Shown in pieces: positions 16,920 through 26,125 of a stretch of DNA of 64,000 bases; within the stretch, counting starts at the first letter, position 1; the number at the start of each line of letters is the position of its first letter. Location: NCBI GenBank assembly GCA_029906985.1, contig JARYMT010000003.1, forward strand, positions 16,058 through 80,057, written 5' to 3'. Position numbers and translations under genes: made by a program. This stretch comes from Microgenomates group bacterium. Its GTDB lineage: Bacteria; Patescibacteriota; Microgenomatia; UBA1406; GWC2-37-13. The notes under the pieces were generated by a model, which did not search any database, was not told where the DNA came from, and saw nothing but the letters and a program-made list of their open reading frames with translations.

Positions 16920-18217
16920 AATGCAAGTAATAATCCTATGCCCAGGATTATAATGGAGGTGCTGGTAATAATAAGAAAATTATTAGTTTCCCCTGTTACT
17001 GGTGGCACTGGTGTATTGGTCAATAAAATTGGCGTTGGTGTTGATTGAGGAATTTCTGTTGGGCTGGTTGTGATAATCTCTGTTGGGGTGGGCTCTGCTG
17101 TCGCCTCTCCCATCACTTGTTCACCACTTTTGGCGATAGTAAAAAATCTGGTTAATTTTACTTCTTTACCGTCTGAATCTTTAGTTAAGACAACAATCTT
17201 TTGCGATCCAGCTTTTAAAGAGGTGGGCAAAGTGACTTTCCAAATACCGTCTTTGTCGGCGGTCACTTTTGAAGAGATGTTTTCTTTAATTCCAGCTAAA
17301 ACTATCAATTGAGATCCGGGAAGAGCCGTCCCCTTAATTAATGGATTACCAGCAGGAATTATGGCATTTTCTTTGGGAAAAACAATATCAATTGGGTTAA
17401 TTTTATTAATGTTATTTTTATTATCTAATTGAGATTGAGATGTACCCAAAACTTGCTCTGCCTGAAAAAAATCATAATTATTGCCAATAATTAAAGGTTG
17501 AACCACTGGCGAAAGATTTTCTAAGTAACCATTGACTATCGTCTGATTGTTCTCTTCATCGAAAAACTCTAATTTAATTTTTTGATCTTTAGCTAAATTT
17601 ATTATCCTTGATTCCTCTGGATCAATTAAATTATTAAGAGTGATTAACCAACCGCCGCTACTCTGGGTTAAGGTTGCCAAAGGACATTTGTTTTCCAAAC
17701 AAAATATCACAATACTATTTACCAACGGCTGACCATTTCTTTTTAAAATCTTGCCATAAATAGGATTAGAATTACCAACCTCGGTAATTATTGGTGAAGT
17801 TTTAAAACTAAAGGCTTTGCCTTCTAAACTTTGAACTAATTTATCATCAACAACAATTTTAAAATAATAAGTTGTTGTTGGCTGCAAATTCCGAATCACC
17901 ACATAGTGATGAAAGTATTTTTTCTTATTTTCAGATAAGTCCCTTTCATCTAAAACTATATCATTTAATCTATCTTCTTTAGGTCCATAAATTAACCAAC
18001 CGGTGGTTTTTTTATCGGTTTGCCAATAAATAGTGGCTTGGTTGCTGGTTAGGTTGGTAATTTCAATTCTTCTTAGACCAGAAACACTAGCTCGGGAAGG
18101 AAAATAAAAGGAAAAAAAAATTCTGTTTAAGAAAACTGTCACAATCAATAAAATCAATAAAACAAGATAGGTAGGAACCTTGAATTTTTCTTTTAAATAA
18201 AGCCTTGAATAAATCAT
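16916..18217 (-). CDS. FN3-domain surface protein with C-terminal PPVTG sorting-like signal
   Basis: A 433-residue surface protein. After an N-terminal membrane helix (about 16-36), a fibronectin type III-like domain shows TSNQATIYWQTDKKTTGWLI and LQPTTTYYFKI. A carboxypeptidase-regulatory-like segment (GQPLVNSIVIFCLENKCPL) and an Ig-like repeat (AIIPAGNPLIKGTALPG) follow. A Thr/Pro stalk precedes VPPVTGE and a final hydrophobic helix ending LLLAF. The PPVTG-helix end resembles a sortase signal without the basic tail. It overlaps both neighbours by 1-4 bases. Confidence 0.8.
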   Translation of the reverse strand: MIYSRLYLKEKFKVPTYLVLLILLIVTVFLNRIFFSFYFPSRASVSGLRRIEITNLTSNQATIYWQTDKKTTGWLIYGPKEDRLNDIVLDERDLSENKKKYFHHYVVIRNLQPTTTYYFKIVVDDKLVQSLEGKAFSFKTSPIITEVGNSNPIYGKILKRNGQPLVNSIVIFCLENKCPLATLTQSSGGWLITLNNLIDPEESRIINLAKDQKIKLEFFDEENNQTIVNGYLENLSPVVQPLIIGNNYDFFQAEQVLGTSQSQLDNKNNINKINPIDIVFPKENAIIPAGNPLIKGTALPGSQLIVLAGIKENISSKVTADKDGIWKVTLPTSLKAGSQKIVVLTKDSDGKEVKLTRFFTIAKSGEQVMGEATAEPTPTEIITTSPTEIPQSTPTPILLTNTPVPPVTGETNNFLIITSTSIIILGIGLLLAF

Positions 18218-18402
18218 TATTGATTTTTTTGCTCTAAAATTTTAAAAATTTCCGTATCGATATCATATTTATTGACTACTGGCAAATTAATTTTTGGCTT
18301 AATTCTTTCTATGGTGCTAGCATGATAAATATCGGCTACCAGCCAAGCTACGGCAGTCATAAAAATGCCTAGGGTTAATAAAAATAATTCTTTTTTTTTC
18401 AT
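18217..18402 (-). CDS. Small single-TM protein, pilus-operon context
   Basis: A 61-residue protein with one membrane helix (about residues 5-24) and a short polar tail. No family recognised. It overlaps the PilO-like gene by 4 bases and the FN3 gene by 1 base, so it is a real operon member. Its size and place after PilN/PilO-like genes would fit a small pilus accessory protein, but this is inference only. Confidence 0.65.
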   Translation of the reverse strand: MKKKELFLLTLGIFMTAVAWLVADIYHASTIERIKPKINLPVVNKYDIDTEIFKILEQKNQ

Positions 18403-18980
18403 AAATAGTATCCTTCTAATTCAAAATTAATTTTTAATTGAGCGCTTTCTGTCGAAATAACTTCTTTTTCTTTATTAATAATTAATTTATTAATTGACTT
18501 TAGACGTCGCTGTTGCAATAAATTTTTTACAAAAGCCAGCAAGTTATCAAAATAAGCACTGGCTTCTAGATTGACGCGCACTGTCCTAAGAACATTTTCT
18601 TTTTTATTTTTGGTCAACTCAATCTCGTCAATGTTTAATTTATCAATTTGTAAATTGTTTTGTTCTGCTATTATTCTAATATCTCCAGCTATTTTATTAA
18701 CTTGGGGCATATCGGGAATGGCTTCGTTTAAAAGGTATAATCGATCACGATTGATCTCTAACAGGGCCTGTGCTTGAACAATTCCACCAATAATTTTTTC
18801 ATAATAAGAATTAACTTTTTGTAAATCTTCCGCCTCTTTTTTCAGGGAAAAAGCCGTCGATAAAGAAGGTTTAATGGCAAAAATAACAAAAATGGTAAAA
18901 ATAATGAAAAATAAAGAAAAATAACTATAATCTCTAGACTTGTCTGAAAATAATTTATTTAATAACTGGTTTTTTTTCAT
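18399..18980 (-). CDS. PilO-like protein
   Basis: A 193-residue bitopic protein with a short cytoplasmic N-terminus, a TM helix (about 20-38), a coiled coil (FSLKKEAEDLQKVNSYYEKI) and a ferredoxin-like C-terminal domain with VRVNLEASAYFDNLLAFVKNLL. This order is that of PilO, which forms the type IV pilus alignment complex with PilM and PilN. It starts 1 base after the PilN-like gene. No pilus ATPase or pilin gene is in the window. Confidence 0.72.
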   Translation of the reverse strand: MKKNQLLNKLFSDKSRDYSYFSLFFIIFTIFVIFAIKPSLSTAFSLKKEAEDLQKVNSYYEKIIGGIVQAQALLEINRDRLYLLNEAIPDMPQVNKIAGDIRIIAEQNNLQIDKLNIDEIELTKNKKENVLRTVRVNLEASAYFDNLLAFVKNLLQQRRLKSINKLIINKEKEVISTESAQLKINFELEGYYL

Positions 18981-18981
18981 A

Positions 18982-19509
18982 TTAACTATCTTGATAGTCT
19001 AATAAAGTTAAAGTGAAACTATAACCTAAATCAATTTTTTTTAAATTGGATAAGTTAACTAAGGCAAATTTTTTTTCTTTTTTGAGCAGATAATAAAACG
19101 ATTGTAATTGACTGATATCAAAAGTAACCCCTTCCATTTTGGCTGAATTTTTTTCTATATTTAGGTTATTTAAATAAATTTTTTCGGGGAAACGAGAAAT
19201 AAGATAATCAAAAATCTGTTCAGTTTTTCTTTGTTGAAATAAAATTTTTCTCACCTCTTTTGTTCGTTGATCAATTTTTGCCACCTCTTGAATTAAAGGA
19301 GAAACCACTTGAACAATTTCTTGTTTTTGATCAATTGATTCTTTTAAATCAATGATTTCTTGATCAATTCTAAAACGATAAAAAAAGACAGTAATAATAA
19401 TAAGTTGGGTAAAAACAAAAATGTATCTTAGATAATTCAAAAAAAAATAAACAATTTCATCAAGAATATTAGTCTCTTTTTTAGTGATTAAATTAATGCG
19501 GTATTTCAT
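18982..19509 (-). CDS. PilN-like protein
   Basis: The N-terminal YRINLITKKE corresponds to the INLLP motif by which PilN binds PilM. A TM helix (about residues 28-45), a coiled coil (DLKESIDQKQEIVQVVSPLI) and a C-terminal domain with KIYLNNLNIEKNSAKMEGV and FDISQLQSFYYLLKK follow; this domain arrangement is that of PilN. It is directly followed by the PilO-like gene and preceded by rpsT after 5 bases. Assignment rests on architecture and gene order. Confidence 0.72.
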   Translation of the reverse strand: MKYRINLITKKETNILDEIVYFFLNYLRYIFVFTQLIIITVFFYRFRIDQEIIDLKESIDQKQEIVQVVSPLIQEVAKIDQRTKEVRKILFQQRKTEQIFDYLISRFPEKIYLNNLNIEKNSAKMEGVTFDISQLQSFYYLLKKEKKFALVNLSNLKKIDLGYSFTLTLLDYQDS

Positions 19510-19514
19510 AATCT

Positions 19515-19754
19515 TTATTTTTTAGCAAACAGTTTACTAATACGACTTTTTAATCTATTAGCTTTGTTTTTATGAATAACGCCTTTTTTGGCCGCTTTAT
19601 CGATTTTTGAAAAAACTTTTTTTAAAAATTCTTTTTCTTTTTTTTGGTACATTTTTTTGATGGCTTTTTTATATTCTTCTTTATAAATCAAATTTTCTTT
19701 TATTCTTTTTTTATCTTGTCTTAACTTTTTTTTTGCTGATTTAATAATCGGCAT
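19515..19754 (-). CDS. rpsT: 30S ribosomal protein S20
   Basis: A 79-residue very basic helical protein that binds 16S rRNA. MPIIKSAKKKLRQDKKR and the C-terminal KKGVIHKNKANRLKSRISKLF match S20. This gene has an unusually good Shine-Dalgarno for this window: GGGGGTG about 5 bases before the ATG. It precedes the pilus-like and surface genes with only 5 bases between, so they probably share a transcript. Confidence 0.9.
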   Translation of the reverse strand: MPIIKSAKKKLRQDKKRIKENLIYKEEYKKAIKKMYQKKEKEFLKKVFSKIDKAAKKGVIHKNKANRLKSRISKLFAKK

Positions 19755-19793
19755 AATTACACCCCCTTTTTTATTTTGTTAAAAATTAAAATT

Positions 19794-20246
19794 TTATAAT
19801 TGATAGTCTTTCTCAAATAAACTTTGACCATATGTCCCATTAAATCTTAAAGTGACCTTAATTGGTCCGCTAACTTGGTGATAGACACATGTTCCTGAAG
19901 AACAAGTTCCTAAAGTTAAAGTTTTTTTGTATTCATTTTCATTGTCAATTTGAATCGTCCCAATTATTCCTTGTAATCCCTGACTTTTAGTTGCGTACGA
20001 AAGCTCGTAATCAATGCTCTGTGTCCCTTTTGGAATATTGTTTATTGTTAAAACAACTTCTTTATTACCACTAACAGATTCTAAATCGACTTTAACCGAA
20101 CTATCAACCGTGGGAATGATTGATTGAGGAGTAGGAGAAATCATCTCGGCTGATTTATCTGGTTGTTTTGGCCGAACAATCATAAAAAGCACTAAGATTA
20201 TTAATATAACCAAGCCGGCGAGGATTAAAATTTTTCTGTTTTTCAT
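19794..20246 (-). CDS. Membrane-anchored protein with small beta-rich exterior
   Basis: No family recognised. An N-terminal TM helix (about residues 5-25) and a short Ser/Pro linker lead to a domain of about 100 residues with many strands (KEVVLTINNIPKGTQSIDYEL). Two cysteines in LGTCSSGTCVYHQ could form a disulfide, consistent with an extracytoplasmic location. It lies between glycyl-tRNA synthetase (33-base gap) and rpsT. Confidence 0.7.
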   Translation of the reverse strand: MKNRKILILAGLVILIILVLFMIVRPKQPDKSAEMISPTPQSIIPTVDSSVKVDLESVSGNKEVVLTINNIPKGTQSIDYELSYATKSQGLQGIIGTIQIDNENEYKKTLTLGTCSSGTCVYHQVSGPIKVTLRFNGTYGQSLFEKDYQL

Positions 20247-20279
20247 TTTTTTTATTTATTAACTAAATTAATAATATAA

Positions 20280-21647
20280 TTAATTTATTTGTTTTTTTAA
20301 GTAATTTTTAATTTTATCAATTTTTACCCGCTCTTGTTTTGTACTATCGCGATCCCTAACGGTAACCGCTTTGTCTTCCAAAGATAAATAATCGATCGTC
20401 AAACAAAATGGTGTCCCAATTTCATCTTGACGGCGATACATCTGCCCGATATTGCCTGTATCGTCAAATTCTACCACCATTTCTTTTTTTAACTCTTGAT
20501 AAATTTTTCTTGCCAACTCTACTAGCTTTTTATCTTTTTGTAAAGGAAAAACGGCTGCTTTTACTGGGGCCACGTGAGGGTTAAATTTTAAATAAATCCG
20601 CTTTTTTCCTTTTATTTCATCTTCTCGATAAGCATCAAAAATTATAATCCCCGTTAGTCTGGAAAGACCAAAGGTGGGTTCAATCACATGAGGAAAAAAT
20701 CTTTCTCCAGTTTTTTGATCAAAATATCTCAAATCAATGCCGGAAAATTTTGCGTGATTTTTTAAATCAAAATCTGTCCGATAAGCAATACCAAACATTT
20801 CTTTCCAACCAAATGGGTATTTATATTCAATGTCCATGGTTTTTTGGGAATAATGAGCTCTTTCATGAGCTTCATGTTCGCGCCAACGCAAATTTTCTGG
20901 TCTTAAACCTAACTCTAAAGCCCATTGCCACATGGCTTTTTGCCAGTATTCAAAAGTTTTTTCCCAATCTTGGGGATAAATAAAATACTCAAATTCCATC
21001 AGATCAAATTCCAGTGTCCGATGAATAAACTGACCTAGAGTTATTTCATTTCTAAAAGCCTTACCTTGTTGAGCAATACCAAAAGGTAATTTAACTCTTA
21101 AGCTATTAATTATATTTTTAAAATTTAAAAATATTCCCTGAGCCAATTCTCCCCGAAAATAGATTTTTGACCCTTCGCCCTCAATAACGCCAATTTTACT
21201 TTCAAAAAGTAAATTAAATTTCCTCACCTCGGTAAAATCACTTTTTCCACATCGGGGGCATTTTAAATGATTATTTTTTATAATTTTTGTTAATTCCTCA
21301 ATCGGTAATCCCTCAACTTTTTTTTCTGGTAGTTGGTCTTCAATTAAATGATCAGCCCGAATACGAAATTTACAATTACGACAATCAACTAACGCATCAT
21401 TAAAATTGACAACATGACCAGAAGCTTGCCAAACTTTGGAGTTTAAAATTGTGTTAGCATCTAAAGCCACCATATCTTCCCGATCTAAAACAAATTTTTT
21501 CCACCATAAATCTCGAAGGTTGTTTTTTAAAAGAATTCCATAATGACCAAAGTCCCAAGAATTGGCTATTCCTCCATATATTTCTGAGGAGGGATAAATA
21601 AACCCTCTTCTTTTACATAAAGCAACGACGTTATTCATTATGTTCAT
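20280..21647 (-). CDS. glyS: Glycyl-tRNA synthetase, dimeric type
   Basis: A class II synthetase of the alpha2 (eukaryote/archaea/Gram-positive) type, not the bacterial alpha-beta type. The N-terminus VALCKRRGFIYPSSEIYGG with SWDFGHYG is diagnostic. A zinc-binding insert shows CRNC and CPRC. Motif 2 is FRNEITLGQFIHR and motif 3 is EPTFGLSR. The anticodon-binding domain begins about residue 360. At 455 residues the length is normal. Two in-frame ATGs lie at the start (MNIMNN); either is possible. Confidence 0.94.
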   Translation of the reverse strand: MNIMNNVVALCKRRGFIYPSSEIYGGIANSWDFGHYGILLKNNLRDLWWKKFVLDREDMVALDANTILNSKVWQASGHVVNFNDALVDCRNCKFRIRADHLIEDQLPEKKVEGLPIEELTKIIKNNHLKCPRCGKSDFTEVRKFNLLFESKIGVIEGEGSKIYFRGELAQGIFLNFKNIINSLRVKLPFGIAQQGKAFRNEITLGQFIHRTLEFDLMEFEYFIYPQDWEKTFEYWQKAMWQWALELGLRPENLRWREHEAHERAHYSQKTMDIEYKYPFGWKEMFGIAYRTDFDLKNHAKFSGIDLRYFDQKTGERFFPHVIEPTFGLSRLTGIIIFDAYREDEIKGKKRIYLKFNPHVAPVKAAVFPLQKDKKLVELARKIYQELKKEMVVEFDDTGNIGQMYRRQDEIGTPFCLTIDYLSLEDKAVTVRDRDSTKQERVKIDKIKNYLKKQIN

Positions 21648-21685
21648 TATTTCTTAATTTTAATTTATTAATGATTTATATTTCA

Positions 21686-22213
21686 TTATATAATAAATGT
21701 CGGAAGTTTTTGATTAATGATTTCCTCGATTGTCTTTTTAATTTCACTAAAAGATAGGTTCTTATCAATATAACCTAATAAACGAAGAACTTTGTTTAAA
21801 TAAAAAGTTAGATTTTCCAAATTACTATTTTTTTTTGCTAATTGAATAAGAAATTTTTTACTTAAATTATAAATTTTTAATTCTTTATCATTCTCTGGCA
21901 AAAGCCGGTCAAGAATAAAAAAATAAAAATAAAACCAGGGCAATTTTTTACTTTGTTTTTTAATTTCGGAAAAATGAGATATGAGCTCTGTTTCTTGAAG
22001 ATAAAAAAAACTTCCTCTTCTGATAATAATTCCTTTAATTAAATTTCCTGTCTGATTATGGGGAAGGCGACGACTGGTGAGCTTTTTGATCCCTTTGGCA
22101 ATGACGGTAATTTTTCCGTGTTTTTCCGTAAATAAAGTAATTAAACTGTCTTTATTTAATAAATTATTATTTTTTTTAAGAACAATCGCCTCTGTTTTAA
22201 TTGTTCGAGACAT
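21686..22213 (-). CDS. recO: DNA repair protein RecO, short form
   Basis: RecO helps load RecA at gaps. The N-terminal OB fold is clear: KTEAIVLKKNNNLLNKDSLITLFTEKHGKITVIAKG, with HNQTGNLIKGIIIRRGSFFYL. A helical domain follows. At 175 residues it is well below the usual 230-250 and lacks the C-terminal cysteine cluster that binds zinc in many RecO proteins. It is downstream of the DUF167 gene with a 6-base gap. Confidence 0.85.
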   Translation of the reverse strand: MSRTIKTEAIVLKKNNNLLNKDSLITLFTEKHGKITVIAKGIKKLTSRRLPHNQTGNLIKGIIIRRGSFFYLQETELISHFSEIKKQSKKLPWFYFYFFILDRLLPENDKELKIYNLSKKFLIQLAKKNSNLENLTFYLNKVLRLLGYIDKNLSFSEIKKTIEEIINQKLPTFII

Positions 22214-22219
22214 ATTTTT

Positions 22220-22441
22220 TTATAATTTTATTTCAAATATTTTATTTTGTTTTTTACCACCTTTAAGAAGAATAATTTTACCTAAGTCAACTTTAAAATA
22301 CGAACTTAAAATTTTTTTTACTTTTTGATTAGCTTTGCCCTTTTCTGCCTTTTCTTTAACTTTTATAATATAAGAATTGGTTGATTTTAAAATTATTGCC
22401 TCTTTTTTTGCTTGAGGATAAACTTTAACTTTAATAAGCAT
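22220..22441 (-). CDS. DUF167 (YggU) family protein
   Basis: The 73-residue protein matches the DUF167 pattern: an N-terminal KVKVYPQAKKEAI, then KVKEKAEKGKANQKVKKIL (usual form APxxGKAN) and a C-terminal strand. Function is unknown. It starts the unit leading into recO; a TATAAT box lies 6 bases upstream of the ATG. Confidence 0.85.
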   Translation of the reverse strand: MLIKVKVYPQAKKEAIILKSTNSYIIKVKEKAEKGKANQKVKKILSSYFKVDLGKIILLKGGKKQNKIFEIKL

Positions 22442-22447
22442 AATTTA

Positions 22448-22453
22448 ATTATA
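22448..22453 (-). promoter_or_regulatory. -10 box of the DUF167-recO unit
   Basis: TATAAT on the minus strand ends 6 bases before the ATG, predicting a leaderless transcript. Confidence 0.5.
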
Positions 22454-22524
22454 AATTTTTGATAAAAAGATTGGCAAATAAAAGACAATAATATACCACA
22501 ATACATCTCGTCGAGAGGTTCTAA

Positions 22525-24156
22525 TTAATCCATTACTTTATAAATGGTGACTAAAGGATTAGTATAAACAGGTTTTAAATTATCAATAATTAATTCTTTT
22601 TGTCGATAAGCTCTTTCTTGAGGCCCAAAGAAAATATATTTGATTCTATTTTTAATTAAAAAATTTTTTTGGTTAATCGGGTCATTGGATGAAAAAAAAT
22701 TAATTACTGCTTGTTTTTTAACAGCTGAATTATAGGTTTCTATTTCATGACCATAAAAAACTGTGTTTCCAGCATAGGCGGGAATAAAATTCCCGGCAGT
22801 AAAATCTGAAAGGACTATTTCGTCGCTTTTTGTATTATCTTTTAACCAAAAAATTCCTTTCATCCAATCTAAAGGAGGATAATCAATAACCGGAGGATAA
22901 GGAATATAAGACAAAGAAGTTTTGGCAAAATATATTGTATAATCTAGTTGATCATAATATAAATAAATCAATGTCGGTAAAACCGCTAAAAAAATTAAAA
23001 TCATTATAAATTTTAAAACAAGGGTTTTAATTTTAAGGACATTTTTTTCTTTGTTTCTAAAAACTAAGAAAACAAAATATGCCGTTAGAATTGCCCCTGG
23101 AATATGGAATCCTACTTGTAAAAATCTTGCTTGAGAAAAGCTTTCACCAGGAAATTTAATAAAAGTTAGCAGAACAGTAGTTAATAACCAGCTGGCAGTA
23201 AGATTTAAAACAACTTCTTTTCGCCTTGGCGATAATAAAATATAAATTGACATTAATAGGCCGATAATAAATGCTGGCCCAGCGGCTAAAGCAAAATTGA
23301 TTAATCCCCCATCTAAAGGATAAACTGCTTGACGACTAAGATTCCAAGGAAAAATACTGGTTGCCCAAAAAAGATAAAAAACAAAAGGCAAAGTTGCTAA
23401 AAAAATAATTATAATTTTTTTCATTAATGAAGTTTCGAGAATCTTTTTTTTTAAACCAACAATAAAAAATAACCCGATAACCGGATAAAATAATAACAAA
23501 GAGCTTGGATGGTCTAATCCTGCTAAACCTAAAAATATACCCATCAAAACAGCTTTTAGTAAATTATTTTTTTCCTCAAAAGAAATAGCCAAAAGAGTAG
23601 TAATAAAAGCAATTTGACCTAAGAGAAAGTGGGGTAAAAAAGTAATTCTTCTTATAGGGTCGAGTTGCGTCATCGACCAGAGTCTGGGAATCAAACGACA
23701 TTTTTGATGACAATCGATAGTTGGATAACCAGCGCAAAAAAGTGAAAGCAAAAATGCCAACACAATTATTTTTTTAAATTTATTTTCGTAAAAATTTGTT
23801 TTTATAAATAAATAAGTAAGATAAACAAAAATTGTTCCAAGTACAACTCTAGCAATGTGATAAACTATAGTCTCATCAAGATTGAAAATACGGGCTAAGT
23901 GACCAATAATGATATATCCGATCCTTAAAAACTTGCCCGATTGATTCTCTGAAGTATATTTATCTAAAGTTGTTAATCGACCACTTTTACCCTGGACAAT
24001 AATTGAACGATAATAATTAAAATCATATGGCCAATTATCCCAATGAGGATTAACTCTACCGGGGACGACTGGCAATAGATAATTAAGAAAAAAAGGAATT
24101 AGTGATAAAAATATCGCCAACGAGCCTAAAATAAAAATAGTTTTCTCCGGTTTCAT
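22525..24156 (-). CDS. Polytopic membrane protein, GT-C-like
   Basis: About ten or more membrane helices occupy residues 1-400, and a soluble domain of about 140 residues ends the protein (IFWLKDNTKSDEIVLSDFTAGNFIPAY, then IKYIFFGPQE). This arrangement is common in GT-C membrane glycosyltransferases. The first loop carries acidic and aromatic residues (NPHWDNWPYDFNYY), a plausible active-site position. It follows the DUF4012 gene by 19 bases in the glycan cluster. No exact family is recognised. Confidence 0.7.
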   Translation of the reverse strand: MKPEKTIFILGSLAIFLSLIPFFLNYLLPVVPGRVNPHWDNWPYDFNYYRSIIVQGKSGRLTTLDKYTSENQSGKFLRIGYIIIGHLARIFNLDETIVYHIARVVLGTIFVYLTYLFIKTNFYENKFKKIIVLAFLLSLFCAGYPTIDCHQKCRLIPRLWSMTQLDPIRRITFLPHFLLGQIAFITTLLAISFEEKNNLLKAVLMGIFLGLAGLDHPSSLLLFYPVIGLFFIVGLKKKILETSLMKKIIIIFLATLPFVFYLFWATSIFPWNLSRQAVYPLDGGLINFALAAGPAFIIGLLMSIYILLSPRRKEVVLNLTASWLLTTVLLTFIKFPGESFSQARFLQVGFHIPGAILTAYFVFLVFRNKEKNVLKIKTLVLKFIMILIFLAVLPTLIYLYYDQLDYTIYFAKTSLSYIPYPPVIDYPPLDWMKGIFWLKDNTKSDEIVLSDFTAGNFIPAYAGNTVFYGHEIETYNSAVKKQAVINFFSSNDPINQKNFLIKNRIKYIFFGPQERAYRQKELIIDNLKPVYTNPLVTIYKVMD

Positions 24157-24175
24157 GAAGATAAAGTATTTTACC

Positions 24176-25996
24176 TTATTTTATTTTTAGATCTTTATCT
24201 AAAACTCCCTCATAAAGAGTTTTTCCATTAAAAAAGGCGCTTAATTTAACTCCGTCTGTCCCCGGCTGCTTCTGAATATAAAGAGAATAATTTTTAGAGT
24301 CTATATCACTGGGCAAAACATAATTAACTTCAACTTTAGCCATCCCTTGTGTAGGCACTTCCAAATATCCTTCAAAGACGGTTTTTCCTAAATCTTCATA
24401 AACGTTGACTTTTTTTTGTGATCCCTTAAATTCTATCAACTGTGAACCGTGAGGAACATAAACTCTGATCCAGTTTCTTAGCGTGGCATTAATACATAAT
24501 CCTCCTCTTTCTAAATTACAGTCAGAGTGAGGATAGGGATTTCGGAAATTAATAGTGACTTCTCGGTTAACTTTTCCAGAAGAAACATTGGTTTTTGAAA
24601 CAATTGATTCGGAAACAAATAAATTGGCTTTCGCGCCGGCAAAGTTAACATTATTAATATGCAAATAATCTTGACCGGGCAATGCTTGATTAATTCGGCC
24701 GGCATAATTAAGTTTTTCCACTGATTGTTGTATTTCTTTGTCGGTAAAATATAAAAGGATATGTTTTTCATCGAGATTTTTAAACATCATCTCTACCAAA
24801 GTTCCCCAATATTTTGAAGGGGAAAAACCAATCGCTTTGTAAAAAAGAGCATACATTAAATCACCCAAAATTCCTTTACGATCTTCTTTTATGTAGGCCA
24901 CCGGCCGATCAATTTCGTCTAAAAGTCGATAAATAACTTGGGGACAATTACAGCGTTTATCAATATTGGCTGAAAAACGAATACCTCTCACTTCGGTATC
25001 GCCAAAAATTTTTAACATATCAACTAAAATTTTGGTATCAATGGCAATTATGCCATCATACTTAATCTTAAGGCTACTTTTTTGGAAGAGTTGATCAAAA
25101 AGTTGTATAGATTGATAAAAGTCGGGTGAAAGATTGCTATCACGAATATAAAATTTATTTACTTTTAAATGATAAGTTTGAATTTCCCGGGGAGCTGGTG
25201 GGTGATTGGCTATTGAATCATCTAGAGAATAGATGTCGGCCGACCGCTCAATCCGCATTTTCCCATCTTTAATTTTAAAAATAGCATAAGCAGTGATAAA
25301 GCCACCGGTGGCTCTTTTCTCTTTGTCGTTTTGAAACAAAATTAAATAAGTTTTTTCCTGACCTTTGCCTAAAATTTCCGGTAGTTTTTTTAAAAAAGGT
25401 TTCGCATCAACAAAAAGAGAAGATAAGCCCATAAATTGTTCCTGGGCTTGAATAATTTTGCTTCTTATTAAAACTTTACCAATTTTTTCCGGATAACGAT
25501 TGGGGTTAATTTTAGTTATCAATTCTTCGGCTGATTGAATATCTTTGGAAATTGGCTCAATTTTTAGTAAAACTTTGTCTAAGGTTAAAACCGCTGTTTG
25601 CAAACGATCTTCAGCGGACTTTTCAACAAAAGAAGTTTCTCCTTTGCGAAATCCAATTAAATCTGCATAAGGCGAAATTGCTTTTACTGATTCTTGGCCA
25701 GCGTTGATAAGATAGGTTCCCGCTTCGACACCATTTTTAAAATCGGCAATATAAGGAATAAAACTTAGCCAATAAATGGTTTTTGCTTCCTGTTCAAAAT
25801 CTTTGTATTTTTCTGCTAATATGGTTAGTTTTTTATCAACTAAATCGATATTGTTAGATTTAAAAGCAGTTTTTAATTCATTGGCAGAGGCGAAAACAGA
25901 ATTGGCTTTAACTTTTATATTTCGAAAAGCAAAATAAAAATATACCGTCAAAGAAATTAAAATAGCGCCGAAAATTAAAAGAATTTTTTTTATCAT
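24176..25996 (-). CDS. DUF4012 domain protein
   Basis: A 606-residue protein anchored by one N-terminal TM helix, with the rest predicted outside. The central KTYLILFQNDKEKRATGGFI and the following YAIFKIKDGKMRI are characteristic of DUF4012, found beside exopolysaccharide genes in Gram-positive and CPR bacteria. Function is unknown. It starts its own unit with an extended -10 box 8 bases before the ATG, downstream of the sugar transferase gene. Confidence 0.82.
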   Translation of the reverse strand: MIKKILLIFGAILISLTVYFYFAFRNIKVKANSVFASANELKTAFKSNNIDLVDKKLTILAEKYKDFEQEAKTIYWLSFIPYIADFKNGVEAGTYLINAGQESVKAISPYADLIGFRKGETSFVEKSAEDRLQTAVLTLDKVLLKIEPISKDIQSAEELITKINPNRYPEKIGKVLIRSKIIQAQEQFMGLSSLFVDAKPFLKKLPEILGKGQEKTYLILFQNDKEKRATGGFITAYAIFKIKDGKMRIERSADIYSLDDSIANHPPAPREIQTYHLKVNKFYIRDSNLSPDFYQSIQLFDQLFQKSSLKIKYDGIIAIDTKILVDMLKIFGDTEVRGIRFSANIDKRCNCPQVIYRLLDEIDRPVAYIKEDRKGILGDLMYALFYKAIGFSPSKYWGTLVEMMFKNLDEKHILLYFTDKEIQQSVEKLNYAGRINQALPGQDYLHINNVNFAGAKANLFVSESIVSKTNVSSGKVNREVTINFRNPYPHSDCNLERGGLCINATLRNWIRVYVPHGSQLIEFKGSQKKVNVYEDLGKTVFEGYLEVPTQGMAKVEVNYVLPSDIDSKNYSLYIQKQPGTDGVKLSAFFNGKTLYEGVLDKDLKIK

Positions 25997-26004
25997 ATTT
26001 AATT

Positions 26005-26013
26005 ATTTTAACA
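26005..26013 (-). promoter_or_regulatory. Extended -10 promoter of the DUF4012 gene
   Basis: TGTTAAAAT on the minus strand ends 8 bases before the ATG. Confidence 0.55.
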
Positions 26014-26095
26014 GATTATTTAATAAAAAAGTATTTTTTGTAATTATTAACTTGATATTTTCACAACCATAGAATTGTTAACTCTCTGTTTTGCC

Positions 26096-26120
26096 AAAAA
26101 CGGTTGACCGCGGGGGTCAA
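26096..26120 (-). terminator. Hairpin after the sugar transferase gene
   Basis: On the minus strand TTGACC and GGTCAA form a 6-bp stem with loop CCCGC, then CCG and five T residues. It sits just after the sugar transferase stop and fits an intrinsic terminator of the glycan unit. A related sequence lies at 48315-48334. Confidence 0.5.
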
Positions 26121-26125
26121 AATAT

